The translations under genes and the position numbers were made by a program. Below are positions 1 through 9,823 of a DNA stretch of 38,907 nucleotides, in pieces. The first letter of the stretch is position 1. The number at the start of each line of letters is the position of its first letter. The DNA is taken from assembly GCF_001276715.1 (NCBI RefSeq), contig NZ_LIUQ01000016.1, positions 81,209 to 120,115 on the forward strand. The letters are read 5' to 3'. The stretch comes from Planktothricoides sp. SR001. Its GTDB lineage: Bacteria > Cyanobacteriota > Cyanobacteriia > Cyanobacteriales > Laspinemataceae. Below the pieces are notes generated by a model, which saw only the letters and a program-made list of their open reading frames with translations, ran no database searches and had not been told where the DNA came from.

Positions 1-227
1 CTTTTTACAATCAAGATAATTACCCGGTAAGCTTTCGCCATGCCGTAGACGCGAAGCGGCTTCCCGTAGGGTAGGCTTTATGCTTCGCCCTTACGCCCGT
101 AGGCGAAGCCTTCTCGAAGAGTATGCTTCGCCCCTACAGATTCAACAACCGCCAAAGAATCCCTACCCAACCAACAACAAGCAACAACCAACAATGAACA
201 ATCAAAGAATCCCTACCCAACCAAGAA
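1..227. repeat. Dispersed repeat region at the window edge
   Basis: No gene is seen in this stretch. It holds GC-rich dispersed repeat units (around 40-140, alternating GCGAAGC and GTAGG type words) followed by two copies of the phrase AAAGAATCCCTACCCAACC (about 156 and 205) with CAACAAC spacers. The same phrase recurs near 12,170 and 37,515, so this is a dispersed, probably non-coding cyanobacterial repeat family. Confidence 0.7.
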
Positions 228-3200
228 TTATTTTAATCGACTTCTAGCATTAATTGCGGGGGTGAAATTCGGTTGAATTTCAATCGCTTTATTGTAAGAG
301 GCGATCGCTTCTTCATTCCGTTTCAGGTATTCCAAAGACAAACCACGTTGTGTCCAAGCAAATGGATCGTTGGGATAAATCTCAATCGCCAGATTAAAAG
401 ATACGAGAGCTTCTTCATCTCGCTGTAATTCAGTTAAAGCCATGCCCCGACTCACCCAAGAGGGATAGTCATTGGGTTCAATTTTAATCGCTTCATCAAA
501 AGATTTAATCGCTGCTTCATATTGCTTAATTTCCGCCAAAGCAATCCCGCGATCGCGCCACGCATGATAAAAACTGGGATTAAGTTTGAGGGCTTGATCG
601 TAAGATTTGACCGCATCGGCATAGCGTTCTAAACCTGCACTGAGTAACGAGGCTCGGTTGTGCCATCCGATATAGAAATTAGGGTTCAGTTCTACGGTTT
701 TATTATAAGCATCGAGAGCCAATTCAAACTTTTCCATTTCATAGAATGTCGTGGCTTTAGCATTCCAAGCTAAATAGAATTTGGGATTGATTTTCAGAGA
801 TCGTTCGTAAGAAGCCAGCGCATCATCATAACGTCGAAGTTTGCTTAAAATCCGACCCCGTTCAATCCAGAGAATTAAGTCATTGGGTTTAATTTCTAAT
901 TGGCGATCGTAAACTGCCACTGCTTCTTCATAAGCGAGGACGGATTCTTGAGGTTTTTCTAGTCTTTCTTGGACTAATCCTTGATATTCCCAGAGGGTCG
1001 GTTCCTCTGGAGCGAAAGACACTCCCTCTTGCAACTCTGCCAAAGCTTCGGGATATTTTTTCAAGCCGATTAAAGCGATCGCCCGTCCTTTTTTGGCTTG
1101 AGCATTTCTGGGATCTAATTTCAACGCTTGATCGTGGACAGCCAGGGCTTCATTATAATTATTTAACTGAGAATAGACTTCTCCTTGGTTATTCCAAAAT
1201 TTAGCATTTTTCGGTTCCAGTTCCGTAGCTTTTTGATAAGCCACTAAAGCCGCTGGATATCGTTGTAATAAAAACAGGGCATCCCCCCGACATTTCCAAG
1301 CATTTGAATAGTCTTCTTTAATCGCCAGCGCTTGATTGCAGAGTTCTTCCGCTTCTAAAGCTTGGCGTAAATCTAACTGTGCGGAGGCTTGTTGAATCAC
1401 CGCATCGGCTTTTTCCAGTAGACGGCGATGTTTCTGAGCGTTAGTCCACAAAATCGTTCCCCCGATCAGCGCTATTAACAGTAAAACTCCTCCCGTCACC
1501 GACAACACCTGCAACCAGATTTTTTCAGAAAAAGGTAAGGTGACTTTGGCAAAATTGATAATAAATGAATTTTCTGGTAACGTCTCTGGGGGGGTTGCCT
1601 CAGAATTCGACTTGGGGCGATCGCCATCTGCGGGATTTTCTATCACCCCTTCTGTCACCTTTGAAGGCTGTGGTTTTGTCACCGACGGCACGACTGTCGG
1701 TTCCGAGGAAGATGCTATGGCCAAGTTTTCTGCAAATGACTGCGTACCGGATAATGCACCGGACAACAAAGCCAAATCTTTTAAAACTTCGGCGGCGGAT
1801 TGATATCGCTCGCGAAAATAAGCATGAGCCATTTTATTAATAATTTCCGCGAGGCGATCGCTCACCTGGGTCAAATGTCGCCAACTCACTTCTCCGGTTT
1901 GCGGATCCGGTTCTAATTGGCTGGGATGAACCCCAGTTAAGGCTTGAATTGCCACCATTCCCAGGGCATAAATATCGCTATTCGGACGTAAATTGCCCGC
2001 TTGTTGTTCTTTGGGCATATAACCCACAGTTCCCACCGACCCAGTATTAATTAGCTGACCTTGGTCATCCAACGCCATGGTACTAATTTGTTTAACTGAG
2101 CCAAAATCTAACAACACCAGTTGACCATCGCTGGAACGGCGAATCAAATTCGCCGGATGAATATTAGAGTGAATCACATTTTGCTGATGCACAAACGTCA
2201 GTGTATTCAAAACATCTTGCAACAGCGCGATCGCCTCTGATTCTTTCCAGCGTCGCTCATTCATTTCTTCTGCCAGGGACTTACCTTGAACAAACTCGTG
2301 AACCAGATAAAATCCGGTTTCACCGGGAAAATCATCTAAAAGTCTGGGAATTTGATCGTGGGTTCCCAGCCGTTGCAGATTTTGTGCTTCCGTATCAAAT
2401 AAAATTCTCGCTTCCCAAAACGGAAATGGAGAGTGCTCCGCACCGCTGACCCGATCGACTTTATGAGGTTCAATTTTTTTCAGCACACAAGGGGAATTGC
2501 CCCGTTCTCGGTCAAGAGTTAAATAAGTTTTGCCAAAAGAACTCTCCCCTAAAAAGTTAATAATCTTATAGCGGTTTTCTATCGTCTCCCCAATTTCATG
2601 GAAACCCTGAAGGTCTCTTAAAACATCGGTGGCGGATTGGTAGCGCTGCTCCCAATCTGGATGCACCATCAGGGTCAAAATATCGATTAATTCTTGGCGA
2701 CATTGCACCAAATGTTGCCAAAGCAATTCGCCGGTTTTAATATCTCGCTCTAACTTGGTTGGATGCATTCCTGTTAACGCTTGAATGGCGGTAATTCCCA
2801 GAGCATAAATATCACTATTGGGATAAACTTTGCCCCCAAGTTGTTCGATAGGCATATAACCTGGCGTGCCAATCATCGAAGTAGTGATATTGCCGCCAAA
2901 GCTGAGAACTAAGGTTTCAATTTCTTTCAGAGAACCAAAGTCAATCGGGACAATTTGATAATCAGAAAAGCGGCGGATTAAATTCGAGGGTTTAATGTTG
3001 CGATGGATTGTCCCTTGTTCATGGATTACCGCCAAAACCTCTAGGACATTATATAATAAAGCAATTACTTGAGATTCCGGCCAAGATTTTCCTTCACAAA
3101 TTTCTTGGCTTAAATCTTGCCCATCAATAAATTCTTCAACCACATATAATTGATTGTTTTCAATAAAAAAGTCTAATATTGAAGGAATTTGAGGATGATG

Positions 3201-3473
3201 CCCTAATTTTTCCAACTTTTTTACTTCCGTATTAAAGCGTTTTTGGGCTTCATCTAAAATATATGCATGATTACTGGAGGTTTGCAGGATTTTGAGAATA
3301 CAGCGATCGCCCTCAAGCCATGAGGATTTGGTACTAACTGCCCCTTCCCCTTGGCTGCGGTCTGGTTCGGCGGCTAAATCGGGATGATATTCTGCTAAAT
3401 AGGTTTTGCCAAATGCTCCCTTTTTAAAGGTTTTAATAATTTGGTAACAGCCGTGTATTTTATTTCCGTTCAT
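228..3473 (-). CDS. Tandem kinase-like domains (probable pseudokinases) with TPR repeats
   Basis: This 1081-residue protein has two complete eukaryotic-type Ser/Thr kinase folds, a membrane segment (about 651-677) and roughly ten TPRs (about 690-1081). Kinase-like domain 1 spans about 10-290: a Gly-rich loop around 19-22, K61, catalytic loop H157-R158-N159, and DFG at D178. Domain 2 spans about 302-575: K332, catalytic loop H435-S436-N437, and DFG at D456. In both, the HRD aspartate that acts as catalytic base in active kinases is Asn, and in the second the HRD Arg and the loop Lys (now H439) are also changed. The ATP-binding Lys and DFG Asp remain. The likely role is signalling or scaffolding: cytoplasmic ATP-binding domains, one helix, and TPRs beyond the membrane or folded back. 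Weak residual catalysis cannot be excluded. The partner is unknown. It appears to be transcribed alone. Confidence 0.93.
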   Translation of the reverse strand: MNGNKIHGCYQIIKTFKKGAFGKTYLAEYHPDLAAEPDRSQGEGAVSTKSSWLEGDRCILKILQTSSNHAYILDEAQKRFNTEVKKLEKLGHHPQIPSILDFFIENNQLYVVEEFIDGQDLSQEICEGKSWPESQVIALLYNVLEVLAVIHEQGTIHRNIKPSNLIRRFSDYQIVPIDFGSLKEIETLVLSFGGNITTSMIGTPGYMPIEQLGGKVYPNSDIYALGITAIQALTGMHPTKLERDIKTGELLWQHLVQCRQELIDILTLMVHPDWEQRYQSATDVLRDLQGFHEIGETIENRYKIINFLGESSFGKTYLTLDRERGNSPCVLKKIEPHKVDRVSGAEHSPFPFWEARILFDTEAQNLQRLGTHDQIPRLLDDFPGETGFYLVHEFVQGKSLAEEMNERRWKESEAIALLQDVLNTLTFVHQQNVIHSNIHPANLIRRSSDGQLVLLDFGSVKQISTMALDDQGQLINTGSVGTVGYMPKEQQAGNLRPNSDIYALGMVAIQALTGVHPSQLEPDPQTGEVSWRHLTQVSDRLAEIINKMAHAYFRERYQSAAEVLKDLALLSGALSGTQSFAENLAIASSSEPTVVPSVTKPQPSKVTEGVIENPADGDRPKSNSEATPPETLPENSFIINFAKVTLPFSEKIWLQVLSVTGGVLLLIALIGGTILWTNAQKHRRLLEKADAVIQQASAQLDLRQALEAEELCNQALAIKEDYSNAWKCRGDALFLLQRYPAALVAYQKATELEPKNAKFWNNQGEVYSQLNNYNEALAVHDQALKLDPRNAQAKKGRAIALIGLKKYPEALAELQEGVSFAPEEPTLWEYQGLVQERLEKPQESVLAYEEAVAVYDRQLEIKPNDLILWIERGRILSKLRRYDDALASYERSLKINPKFYLAWNAKATTFYEMEKFELALDAYNKTVELNPNFYIGWHNRASLLSAGLERYADAVKSYDQALKLNPSFYHAWRDRGIALAEIKQYEAAIKSFDEAIKIEPNDYPSWVSRGMALTELQRDEEALVSFNLAIEIYPNDPFAWTQRGLSLEYLKRNEEAIASYNKAIEIQPNFTPAINARSRLK

Positions 3474-4491
3474 GGCAGAGAATCACCTTATGACTTATGG
3501 GTTTTCCTTCTGGATATTTCTGGATATTTATGATTTGAATGGAGATAGAATCGCCAAGAAACCGGGTTTCTATGAAAAATGTCTGCCTCCCCACCAGCCT
3601 CTACACAGAAACCCGGTTTCTATGTCTTCAAAATCATAAAAATTTACTATACAAGTTTCAAGGATTTGCTGTTGTTGCTCAAAATACACCCCAAGATATA
3701 CCCCAAGCAAGCATCAGTTTCAGTCTAATTGTGAATTTCTGGGTGATAGATGCTAAGGCCAAATTATCTCAACTTATCACAGATCGGCTTCAAGATGATC
3801 GACCTGCGAAGTTTTGGGAAATCCCAAAATGATGGGTAAATTTATCGGAAATCTGTAGATGCTTTGGGATTTTTGCGGTGGGTCATGGATCATCTTGGAG
3901 ATTGATTCAAGTCCCAAGGGTTAAACTCAGGTTCACAGAAAGCGGTGGGATCAGGAAGGATTGGCTGGGCGATCGCCCAGGGGTCAGTCTTTTACAGGAC
4001 AGGGGATTGTCGATCCTGATTAAACAGCGATTTCGCGAATAATTATGTTTGTATTTTACAGTATTTCTGCCCCAAGTTGGAACAACCTCACAAATTGTCA
4101 CCTTTTTTAATTCTCAAAGGTGACATTAAGGTGACATTCAGTCGGACTGACGCTTGATGGCTTGATTTAAGCGCTATATATAGTATTGGGTTATAGTATT
4201 GGATATAGTATTGGCTGGCCAATGCCCACCGGACAAATACCTCTATATAGTAGGTTGGGTTGAGGCACGAAACCCAACCTAGGAGACAGGTTCGTAAAAG
4301 AGAAGTGAACCACTGTTCTTGGTTTCAGGCGAAGCTTTCCCGGAAAAAATTCACGCTTTCAGAAACCAGGTTTCTTGTAGGGGCGATTCCGATGGCGGTG
4401 GTCGCCCCGTGGTCGCCCATGAACCCAGAAACCCGGTTACTCTGGCGGTCAGGCAACACCGCCCCCTTAATCGTAAAAAAATTAACCAAGG
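3474..4491. repeat. 1-kb repeat-rich spacer without a convincing gene
   Basis: It contains two copies of the near-palindrome AGAAACC(C/G)GGTTTCT (3557-3571 and 3607-3621), degenerate copies near 4360 and 4425, three TATAGTATTGG units near 4178-4213, and an inverted repeat at 4251-4281 (TAGGTTGGGTT / AACCCAACCTA). Short open frames here translate the repeats themselves and show no family resemblance, so none is called. Confidence 0.7.
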
Positions 4492-5985
4492 TTACTTACT
4501 GCGGCGTTTCAATTCATTTTCAATAGCTTGAATCACCGTTTGAATCACTTTAACCCGGGCATAGTATTTGTCATTTCCCGGCACCACCGTCCAAGGGGCG
4601 ATCGGGGTACTGGTGCGCTGAATCATCTGATTCACTGCCACATAATAATAAGGCCATTTTTCCCGATTGCGCCAATCTTCCTCCGTGAGTTTATGTTGCT
4701 TAAAAGGGCTATCTTTGCGTTGGTTAAATCGGATTAATTGTTCTTCAAAGCTGATATGTAGCCAACATTTAACCAAGACATAACCCGCCCCAGTGACTTG
4801 TTCTTCAAACTCATTAATTTCTTGATAAGCCCGTCGCCATTCCGGTTCCGTGGCAAACCCTTCTACTCGCTCCACTAAAACCCGGCCATACCAGGTGCGA
4901 TCGAAAATGCCAAACTGACCAGGGGCAGGCAACCGGCGCCAAAACCGCCATAGATAATGACGAGCCAATTCTTCGGCACTAGGGGCAGCAAAGGCATTCA
5001 CCACATAACTCCGAGGATCGAGCACATCGGTTAAGCGTTTAATCGCTCCGCCTTTTCCGGCAGCATCCCATCCTTCAAATAACACCATCACGGGCACTTT
5101 GTGTTTATGCATTTCCAGTTGCAGTTCTCGGAGTCGGATTTGTTCTTCGCGTAACTGTTTTTTATATTCTTCTCTGGACAAACATAAACTCAAATCAACT
5201 TTATAGAGAAAATCCGGTTCAGCGGGTTTTAATGCTTCTTGTAAAGGCAAAGTGGGAGGTGGCGTTCGACAACTGAGGCGATCGAGTGCCTCCGTAATCG
5301 TGCTGGCCATTTGGATCAACACCTTCACCCGCGCCCAGCGTTGACAGTTTCCTTCTACCAAAGTCCAGGGCGCAGGGCCGGTACTGGTGCGAATTACCAT
5401 ATCCTCTGCAAAGGCGGCATATTGATCGTACTTTTTCGCTTGTTGCCAGTCTTCGGGACGGACTCGCCAAGAACTCAGGGAGTCTGCTTGGGCTTTTTTC
5501 AAGCGTTTTTTTAGTTCTTTTTTGCTTAAGTGAATCCAGAATTTCGCGATCGCCACCCCATCGTCAGCTAATTGCCGTTCAAAGGCATTCATTTGCCGCA
5601 TCATCGCCGGGATTTTGACTTCGGAAATTCTGCCACACAGTCGGTCTTCTAAAAGGTGAGTGTACCAGCTATGGTAAAAAAATCCGATCGTCCCTTTCGC
5701 CGGTAATTTTTGCCAAAATCGCCAGAGAAACGGATATTGACGTTCTTGCTCCGTTGGTGGCCAAATCGGGTGAACCGTAAAGCCACGGGGATCCATATAA
5801 CCCACCATTTTCTTCACCAGAGAACCTTTTCCCGCCGCCGTCCAACCTTCCAAAACCACCACCATCGGCAATTTTTTGTCCCAACAGGCTTGTTGTAACT
5901 CCCGCAATTCTTGCATCAAAGACTCGATTTGAGCTTCGTAAGACTCTTTATCCAGAGACAGATTTAAATCTAGGGTATCTAACAT
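4492..5985 (-). CDS. pap: Polyphosphate:AMP phosphotransferase (two-domain PPK2 family)
   Basis: The 497-residue protein consists of two PPK2 domains in tandem (about 10-240 and 262-497), the architecture of class II PPK2 enzymes, which transfer phosphate from polyphosphate to AMP to give ADP in the cytoplasm. Domain 2 has an intact Walker A (EGWDAAGKGG, D307 and K311) and the Walker B-like FDRTWYGR (361-368). Domain 1 has a Walker A in which the Asp is Thr (EGWTAAGKGS, T49), and its Walker B equivalent is FYHSWYTH (103-110), with the Asp and Arg lost. Domain 2 is therefore probably the catalytic half and domain 1 a structural or binding half, as known for the family. The start MLDTLDLNLS gives the usual length. 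It lies in the same orientation as the kinase-like gene but about 1 kb upstream of it, so co-transcription is doubtful. Confidence 0.95.
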   Translation of the reverse strand: MLDTLDLNLSLDKESYEAQIESLMQELRELQQACWDKKLPMVVVLEGWTAAGKGSLVKKMVGYMDPRGFTVHPIWPPTEQERQYPFLWRFWQKLPAKGTIGFFYHSWYTHLLEDRLCGRISEVKIPAMMRQMNAFERQLADDGVAIAKFWIHLSKKELKKRLKKAQADSLSSWRVRPEDWQQAKKYDQYAAFAEDMVIRTSTGPAPWTLVEGNCQRWARVKVLIQMASTITEALDRLSCRTPPPTLPLQEALKPAEPDFLYKVDLSLCLSREEYKKQLREEQIRLRELQLEMHKHKVPVMVLFEGWDAAGKGGAIKRLTDVLDPRSYVVNAFAAPSAEELARHYLWRFWRRLPAPGQFGIFDRTWYGRVLVERVEGFATEPEWRRAYQEINEFEEQVTGAGYVLVKCWLHISFEEQLIRFNQRKDSPFKQHKLTEEDWRNREKWPYYYVAVNQMIQRTSTPIAPWTVVPGNDKYYARVKVIQTVIQAIENELKRRSK

Positions 5986-6495
5986 AATTTTAATTTGAAT
6001 TTGATTTCAATGTTTGCATATTTACATATTTACATATTTGCCGAAAAATAATTATATTTTACATATAGTTACATATAGCGGTTTTTATTGGCTGAATTAC
6101 AGATTTTTTTGGATTCCCGCCTGCGCGGGAATGACAGGTTTTTTTTGTACTTCATAACTCCGCAAAGTGCTATAAAATTCATCATACCAAATCCGGTTCT
6201 CAAAAACCCCCGTTTCACTTGCGGATGGCGAGGGAATCAAGTCTCAAAAATTTGACTTGCGCTAAGGCGGTAATGACATTTTTGAGACTTGTGAATGAGC
6301 GGATGGAAAAAAGCTATACAGCGGTTTTCTGATTACTAAACCACTAGCGGGCCCGCGCATTCCGGCAGTAGGGGCGACGAGCGCATTCGCCCGTACAATC
6401 TTTTAAGCATCAAACTTCTGCCGGAATGCGCGGGCCCCTACAAAAATTTGTGGTTTACTCAACAGAAAAAAGCTATATGTACTTTTTGCTGACAA
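5986..6495. repeat. Repeat-bearing spacer, including a palindromic MITE-like element (6338-6456)
   Basis: No gene is seen. The clear feature is a 20-bp perfect inverted repeat, GGGCCCGCGCATTCCGGCAG at 6349-6368 and its complement at 6418-6437, flanked outside by AAACCAC (6338-6344) and GTGGTTT (6450-6456). The whole forms a roughly 119-bp foldback without coding capacity. It shares the GCATTCCGG and CCCCTAC words with the foldbacks at 14145-14217 and 25482-25633, so it belongs to a dispersed family of small palindromic elements. A short TTCCCGC/GCGGGAA hairpin lies near 6114-6130. Confidence 0.75.
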
Positions 6496-7341
6496 TTAGC
6501 TTAGTTGATTCGGGTCAATGCCCATTTCTTTTAAGCGCTCCCATAACTGTTGTTTTTGTCGCCGTTCTTCAGCTAAAGCCGCTTCAGCTTGTTGCCGTTC
6601 TTCTTCAGCGCGATCGGCTCGTTCTCGCTCTTGTTGCGCGATTTCTCGCTCTTGTTGCGCGATTTCTCGCTCTTGCTGGGCCAACTCGAAAGATAACTTG
6701 ACCAAATTACCCGCCCGATCGTAAAAGCGCAACCAAGTTGCTGTTTCCCTCAGAATGGTTCCATCCCAAGTGCCTCACAATAATCCCAAACTTTCGCACC
6801 ACAATCAACCGCGATCGTCAGGAGTTATTTCTTGATAACGGAAATTTTCTCCTAACTTCCAACCTTTTAGGGATTCTGGAGCGAAAGTATCGTAAATAAA
6901 ATAATGCCCGGTTTTGAAAACCTGCTCGTAAAGATCCTTCTTTTTTCCCTGATCCTGATTAGCCGTAGAAGGCGACATCAACTCGACAATTACATCGGGA
7001 TAGCGGCCACCTTCTTCCCACACTACCCACCCTTGACGTTCTTTTTTCCCATCCACATTTAAAGCCACAAAGAAATCCTGCCCTTTATAATACCGATTTC
7101 GCGCTTGTTCGCTGCTGTAATATACAAACATATTCCCACCAGCAAAATAGTCTTCTCGTTCTTGATAAGCCAGCGTCACGGCAGAAATCAAAACATTCAT
7201 GGCGATGCGATGGCGATTACTTGTCCTCGGTTCTCCGTCGTCAAATATTAGATCGGTAGGGGGAGGGGAGGGAATCCACTCATCTTCGAGTTGGAGATTT
7301 TCCGTTTCATTTGCTTGCTCTTGAATCAGTTGCACAGACAT
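6496..7341 (-). pseudogene. Uma2-family (DUF820) endonuclease-like gene, copy 1, with two nonsense codons
   Basis: One continuous frame from MSVQLIQEQ at 7341 (an upstream in-frame ATG lies at 7356) to the stop at 6496 reads as a normal cyanobacterial Uma2 protein with the usual Gln/Glu-rich coiled-coil tail ending in MGIDPNQLS. It is interrupted by TGA at 6805-6807 (after TPDDRG) and TGA at 6775-6777. Between and after these the family-typical text LWCESLG and GTWDGTILRETATW continues in the same frame, so these are nonsense changes, not frameshifts. The N-terminal open part (about 178 residues) keeps the PD-(D/E)xK-like core (GQDFFVALNV and PDVIVELMSPST) and could still be made; it is close in length to the intact 195-residue Uma2 gene at 27360. 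The tail holds an expanded EREIAQQ heptad. The function of Uma2 proteins is not established. Confidence 0.85.
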
Positions 7342-7434
7342 AGTAATACTCTCCAATTCCTGATAAAATTATACCTGAATTAATGCCAAATGAGCCTCTT
7401 TTCTACTAAGTTTATTAATAAATAGTTGCTAATT

Positions 7435-7666
7435 AAGTAGGTGAACATAATTAATTGCACTTTTCGTTCCCCACCGTAAATCCTTGGATTCCCGCATATA
7501 GGAAGGAGAGAGAAAAGAGAAGAGAGAAAAGAGAATATATTGACTAGGCATCATTAGCACCTCTTTCCTCTTTCCTCTTTCCTCTTTCCTCTTGCCTCTT
7601 TCCTCTTTCCTCTTTCCTCTTTCCTCTTGCCTCTGATATGGTCTGTGGTGCATTTATTTCTGCCCA
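7435..7666. repeat. Satellite-bearing repeat element, copy 1
   Basis: The two ends of this stretch (AAGTAGGTGAACATAATTAA at 7435 and TGCATTTATTTCTGCCCA ending at 7666) recur in inverted orientation at 24636-24977. Between them lies a purine/pyrimidine-biased core with a CCTCTTT heptamer array (about 7558-7634). A short open frame across it only translates the array. It is non-coding and lies between the Uma2 remnant and the phosphoesterase gene. Confidence 0.75.
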
Positions 7667-7682
7667 CCTAATTATTTATGAT

Positions 7683-7734
7683 GCTAATCGGCTAAAAAAT
7701 ATATATTTAGATTTATATTTTTTAGCCGATTAGC
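7683..7734. terminator. Hairpin terminator candidate downstream of the phosphoesterase gene
   Basis: A perfect 21-bp inverted repeat (7683-7703 and 7714-7734) with a 10-base loop contains A/T runs of six next to the CGGCT core. It lies about 40 bases beyond the stop codon of the minus-strand phosphoesterase gene, a suitable place for its transcription terminator. Confidence 0.65.
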
Positions 7735-7775
7735 TGAGATTTTATAGCAGATATTTAAAATCTGAATTGTATCCG

Positions 7776-9611
7776 TTAAAACGAATTAACTCTCAGGGCA
7801 AATTCATCAAATTTTATCGCAGGGCTGCCCGGTTCTCTGGTATCAAAGCGATAACTACTCACGGTTCCTGTCTTGGTATCAAAAATACTAAATACAGAAA
7901 TATCGTTACTGGCAATATAGGGCAATTTTTCCCCATTTTCGCCCACCAAAGGCGCCATATTGGGCATTACCGGATCTAAGCCATTGGGATCGCCGATCGC
8001 CGCATATTTTTCTTGATAATTCTCCGGCACCTGCCGTTTTTGATCGGCGAACAAATGCGCCCCATAGCTATTGCCCACATTAGAGGATTCTAAATAGTGA
8101 GTTTGAGTAGAACTGACAAACCGATTCCATAAATGAGAATGTCCATAAAACACTAACTGTACTCCTGCTGCTTCTATTAATGGCACCAGATCGCGCATAA
8201 TATAATCTTGTTTTTGGGGATATTCATATTTTACCGTAATCTGACCTGTTGCATCTTGTTCCAAGCGTTGCTGTGGATCTGTATAAGGCGGCACAACATT
8301 GCCCCCCAAAGAATGTGGGGGATGGTGAAACATGACAATTTTATATTTCGCCTGTTTAAATTCAGGACTATTTAATTCTTGTTTAAACCATTCATATTGC
8401 GGGCTGCCCGGAGTAATGGGTTCAAAAATATGTTGACCATAGCCCCAATTTTCTGGTTGATTAACATCCCCTTGCCGTTCCTGGTATCGGCCTTTAATAT
8501 TTGGAGATAAACTGTAATTGCGCCAAATATTAGTCACATACAAAACTACTAAGCGAATATCCCCAAAAGTCACAGCATAATATTTTTTCCCGCCAGGTTT
8601 ACTTTCTGGCAAGGTAAATAGTTCTTCATAAGTTTCGGTATTAAAAGAATTATCAACTAACCAGCGATCGCGCACCACTTCGGAATCTTCTGGATTCAAC
8701 TCCAGGGCTTTTTTAGCATAAATTGCTTCGGCCACCTTTCGAGGAAATGGGTCGTTAAATTCACCATTTAAACTATCTTCTCTGCCAAACCTGCCCATCA
8801 CTTCATGGTTGCCCAAAGTGGTAAAGATCGGCGCATATTGAATAATTTTACCACCCCGATAAACCGTGGTTCGGCCTTTTTTTGCTAGTTGATAATTAGC
8901 TCGACCTTGCAAACAAGGGAAAAACGCCCCGCCTCGGTTATCGTCAAACCATTCTGAAGCGCGATCGGGGACATTCACTAAATCCCCCGCATGAAATACT
9001 GCATCCACCTGACCCACGGTTTCCACCACTTTTTGTAAATTTGCGGCAGTCATGGGCATCAGTTGATGATCGGAAGTGAGTAAAATTTTCAGGGACGTTC
9101 CCGGTTTTGGTGTTGGGGATGCGGTGAAGATATCGCTACTAATTTGCAGTCCATCATTGCGGGTACTAAATACTTGATAAGGGATGCGAATTTCTGGCAC
9201 TAAATCAGTCAGTTCGGCTTCATGTCGCCAAATTTCTCGCGCTGTGGGTTTTTGCCAAATTTGACCCGTTTCGGTTTGGTGGCCTAATCGAGATTTTTGG
9301 TCTTCACGAGTCCGACTTAATTTAGTTGTGGTGGCGCCGACAATTTTTTTCATATCTGACCCGTAGATTACCCGATGATCGACACCGGGAAAATCCGTAA
9401 ACCAAACAATATTGACTGAGGTTTCTGTGGGTTTTTGGACAAATGGGTCGGTGAGGAGTTGGGGAGAATTAGTCATAGTGTTTAATGTGGGCAAGAATAG
9501 GGCGAATGCAAAGCTAAACAAAACTAAAAGAGCCAGTATCCATAAATTGCGATCGCTCTTTGGGCCATCATTGAGATAATTTTTCCAGTCTGGTGGTATG
9601 GGAATTAACAT
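7776..9611 (-). CDS. Membrane-anchored purple-acid-phosphatase-like metallophosphoesterase
   Basis: The 611-residue protein has a short cytoplasmic start, one hydrophobic segment (about 23-43) that is either an anchor or an uncleaved signal, a beta-rich region resembling the FN3-like N-domain of purple acid phosphatases (about 55-160), and a calcineurin-like catalytic domain (about 173-600). The dinuclear metal-site motifs are in order: TSDHQ (D181), HAGDL (D210), TLGNHE (267-270), MFHHPPH, and finally YGHSHLW. The family hydrolyses phosphomonoesters or related bonds. Here the active domain is predicted outside the cytoplasmic membrane, which suggests scavenging of phosphate from organic sources. 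It lies between two decayed Uma2 copies, and a perfect hairpin follows it. No Pho box was identified by eye. The substrate is not predictable. Confidence 0.9.
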   Translation of the reverse strand: MLIPIPPDWKNYLNDGPKSDRNLWILALLVLFSFAFALFLPTLNTMTNSPQLLTDPFVQKPTETSVNIVWFTDFPGVDHRVIYGSDMKKIVGATTTKLSRTREDQKSRLGHQTETGQIWQKPTAREIWRHEAELTDLVPEIRIPYQVFSTRNDGLQISSDIFTASPTPKPGTSLKILLTSDHQLMPMTAANLQKVVETVGQVDAVFHAGDLVNVPDRASEWFDDNRGGAFFPCLQGRANYQLAKKGRTTVYRGGKIIQYAPIFTTLGNHEVMGRFGREDSLNGEFNDPFPRKVAEAIYAKKALELNPEDSEVVRDRWLVDNSFNTETYEELFTLPESKPGGKKYYAVTFGDIRLVVLYVTNIWRNYSLSPNIKGRYQERQGDVNQPENWGYGQHIFEPITPGSPQYEWFKQELNSPEFKQAKYKIVMFHHPPHSLGGNVVPPYTDPQQRLEQDATGQITVKYEYPQKQDYIMRDLVPLIEAAGVQLVFYGHSHLWNRFVSSTQTHYLESSNVGNSYGAHLFADQKRQVPENYQEKYAAIGDPNGLDPVMPNMAPLVGENGEKLPYIASNDISVFSIFDTKTGTVSSYRFDTREPGSPAIKFDEFALRVNSF

Positions 9612-9823
9612 TATGGTTTAACTGACAAGGGTTTAGCTCCACGGTTTTTGTCAAAAAGCCGGGAAGCGTTGATCGGATCTCTAATCAATATAGGCGATAA
9701 ATTGCGATCGCCTACCCATTACCTCTGCGCTACCAACCAGACTGCCAACCAGATGAATACTGAATTGAATGCTGAATTGAATGTTGAATGCTTATCAGTT
9801 ATTTATCTGTCTTTTGCTGGCAA

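Noticed and set aside
3539-3832. 97-codon open frame on the plus strand
   Set aside because: Its first third translates the AGAAACC..GGTTTCT palindromes, it has no family resemblance, no ribosome site and lies in a repeat-rich spacer.
6426-6724. Plus-strand open frames over the Uma2 tail (and the similar one at 9781-9987)
   Set aside because: They are antisense readings of the coiled-coil repeats of the minus-strand Uma2 remnants.
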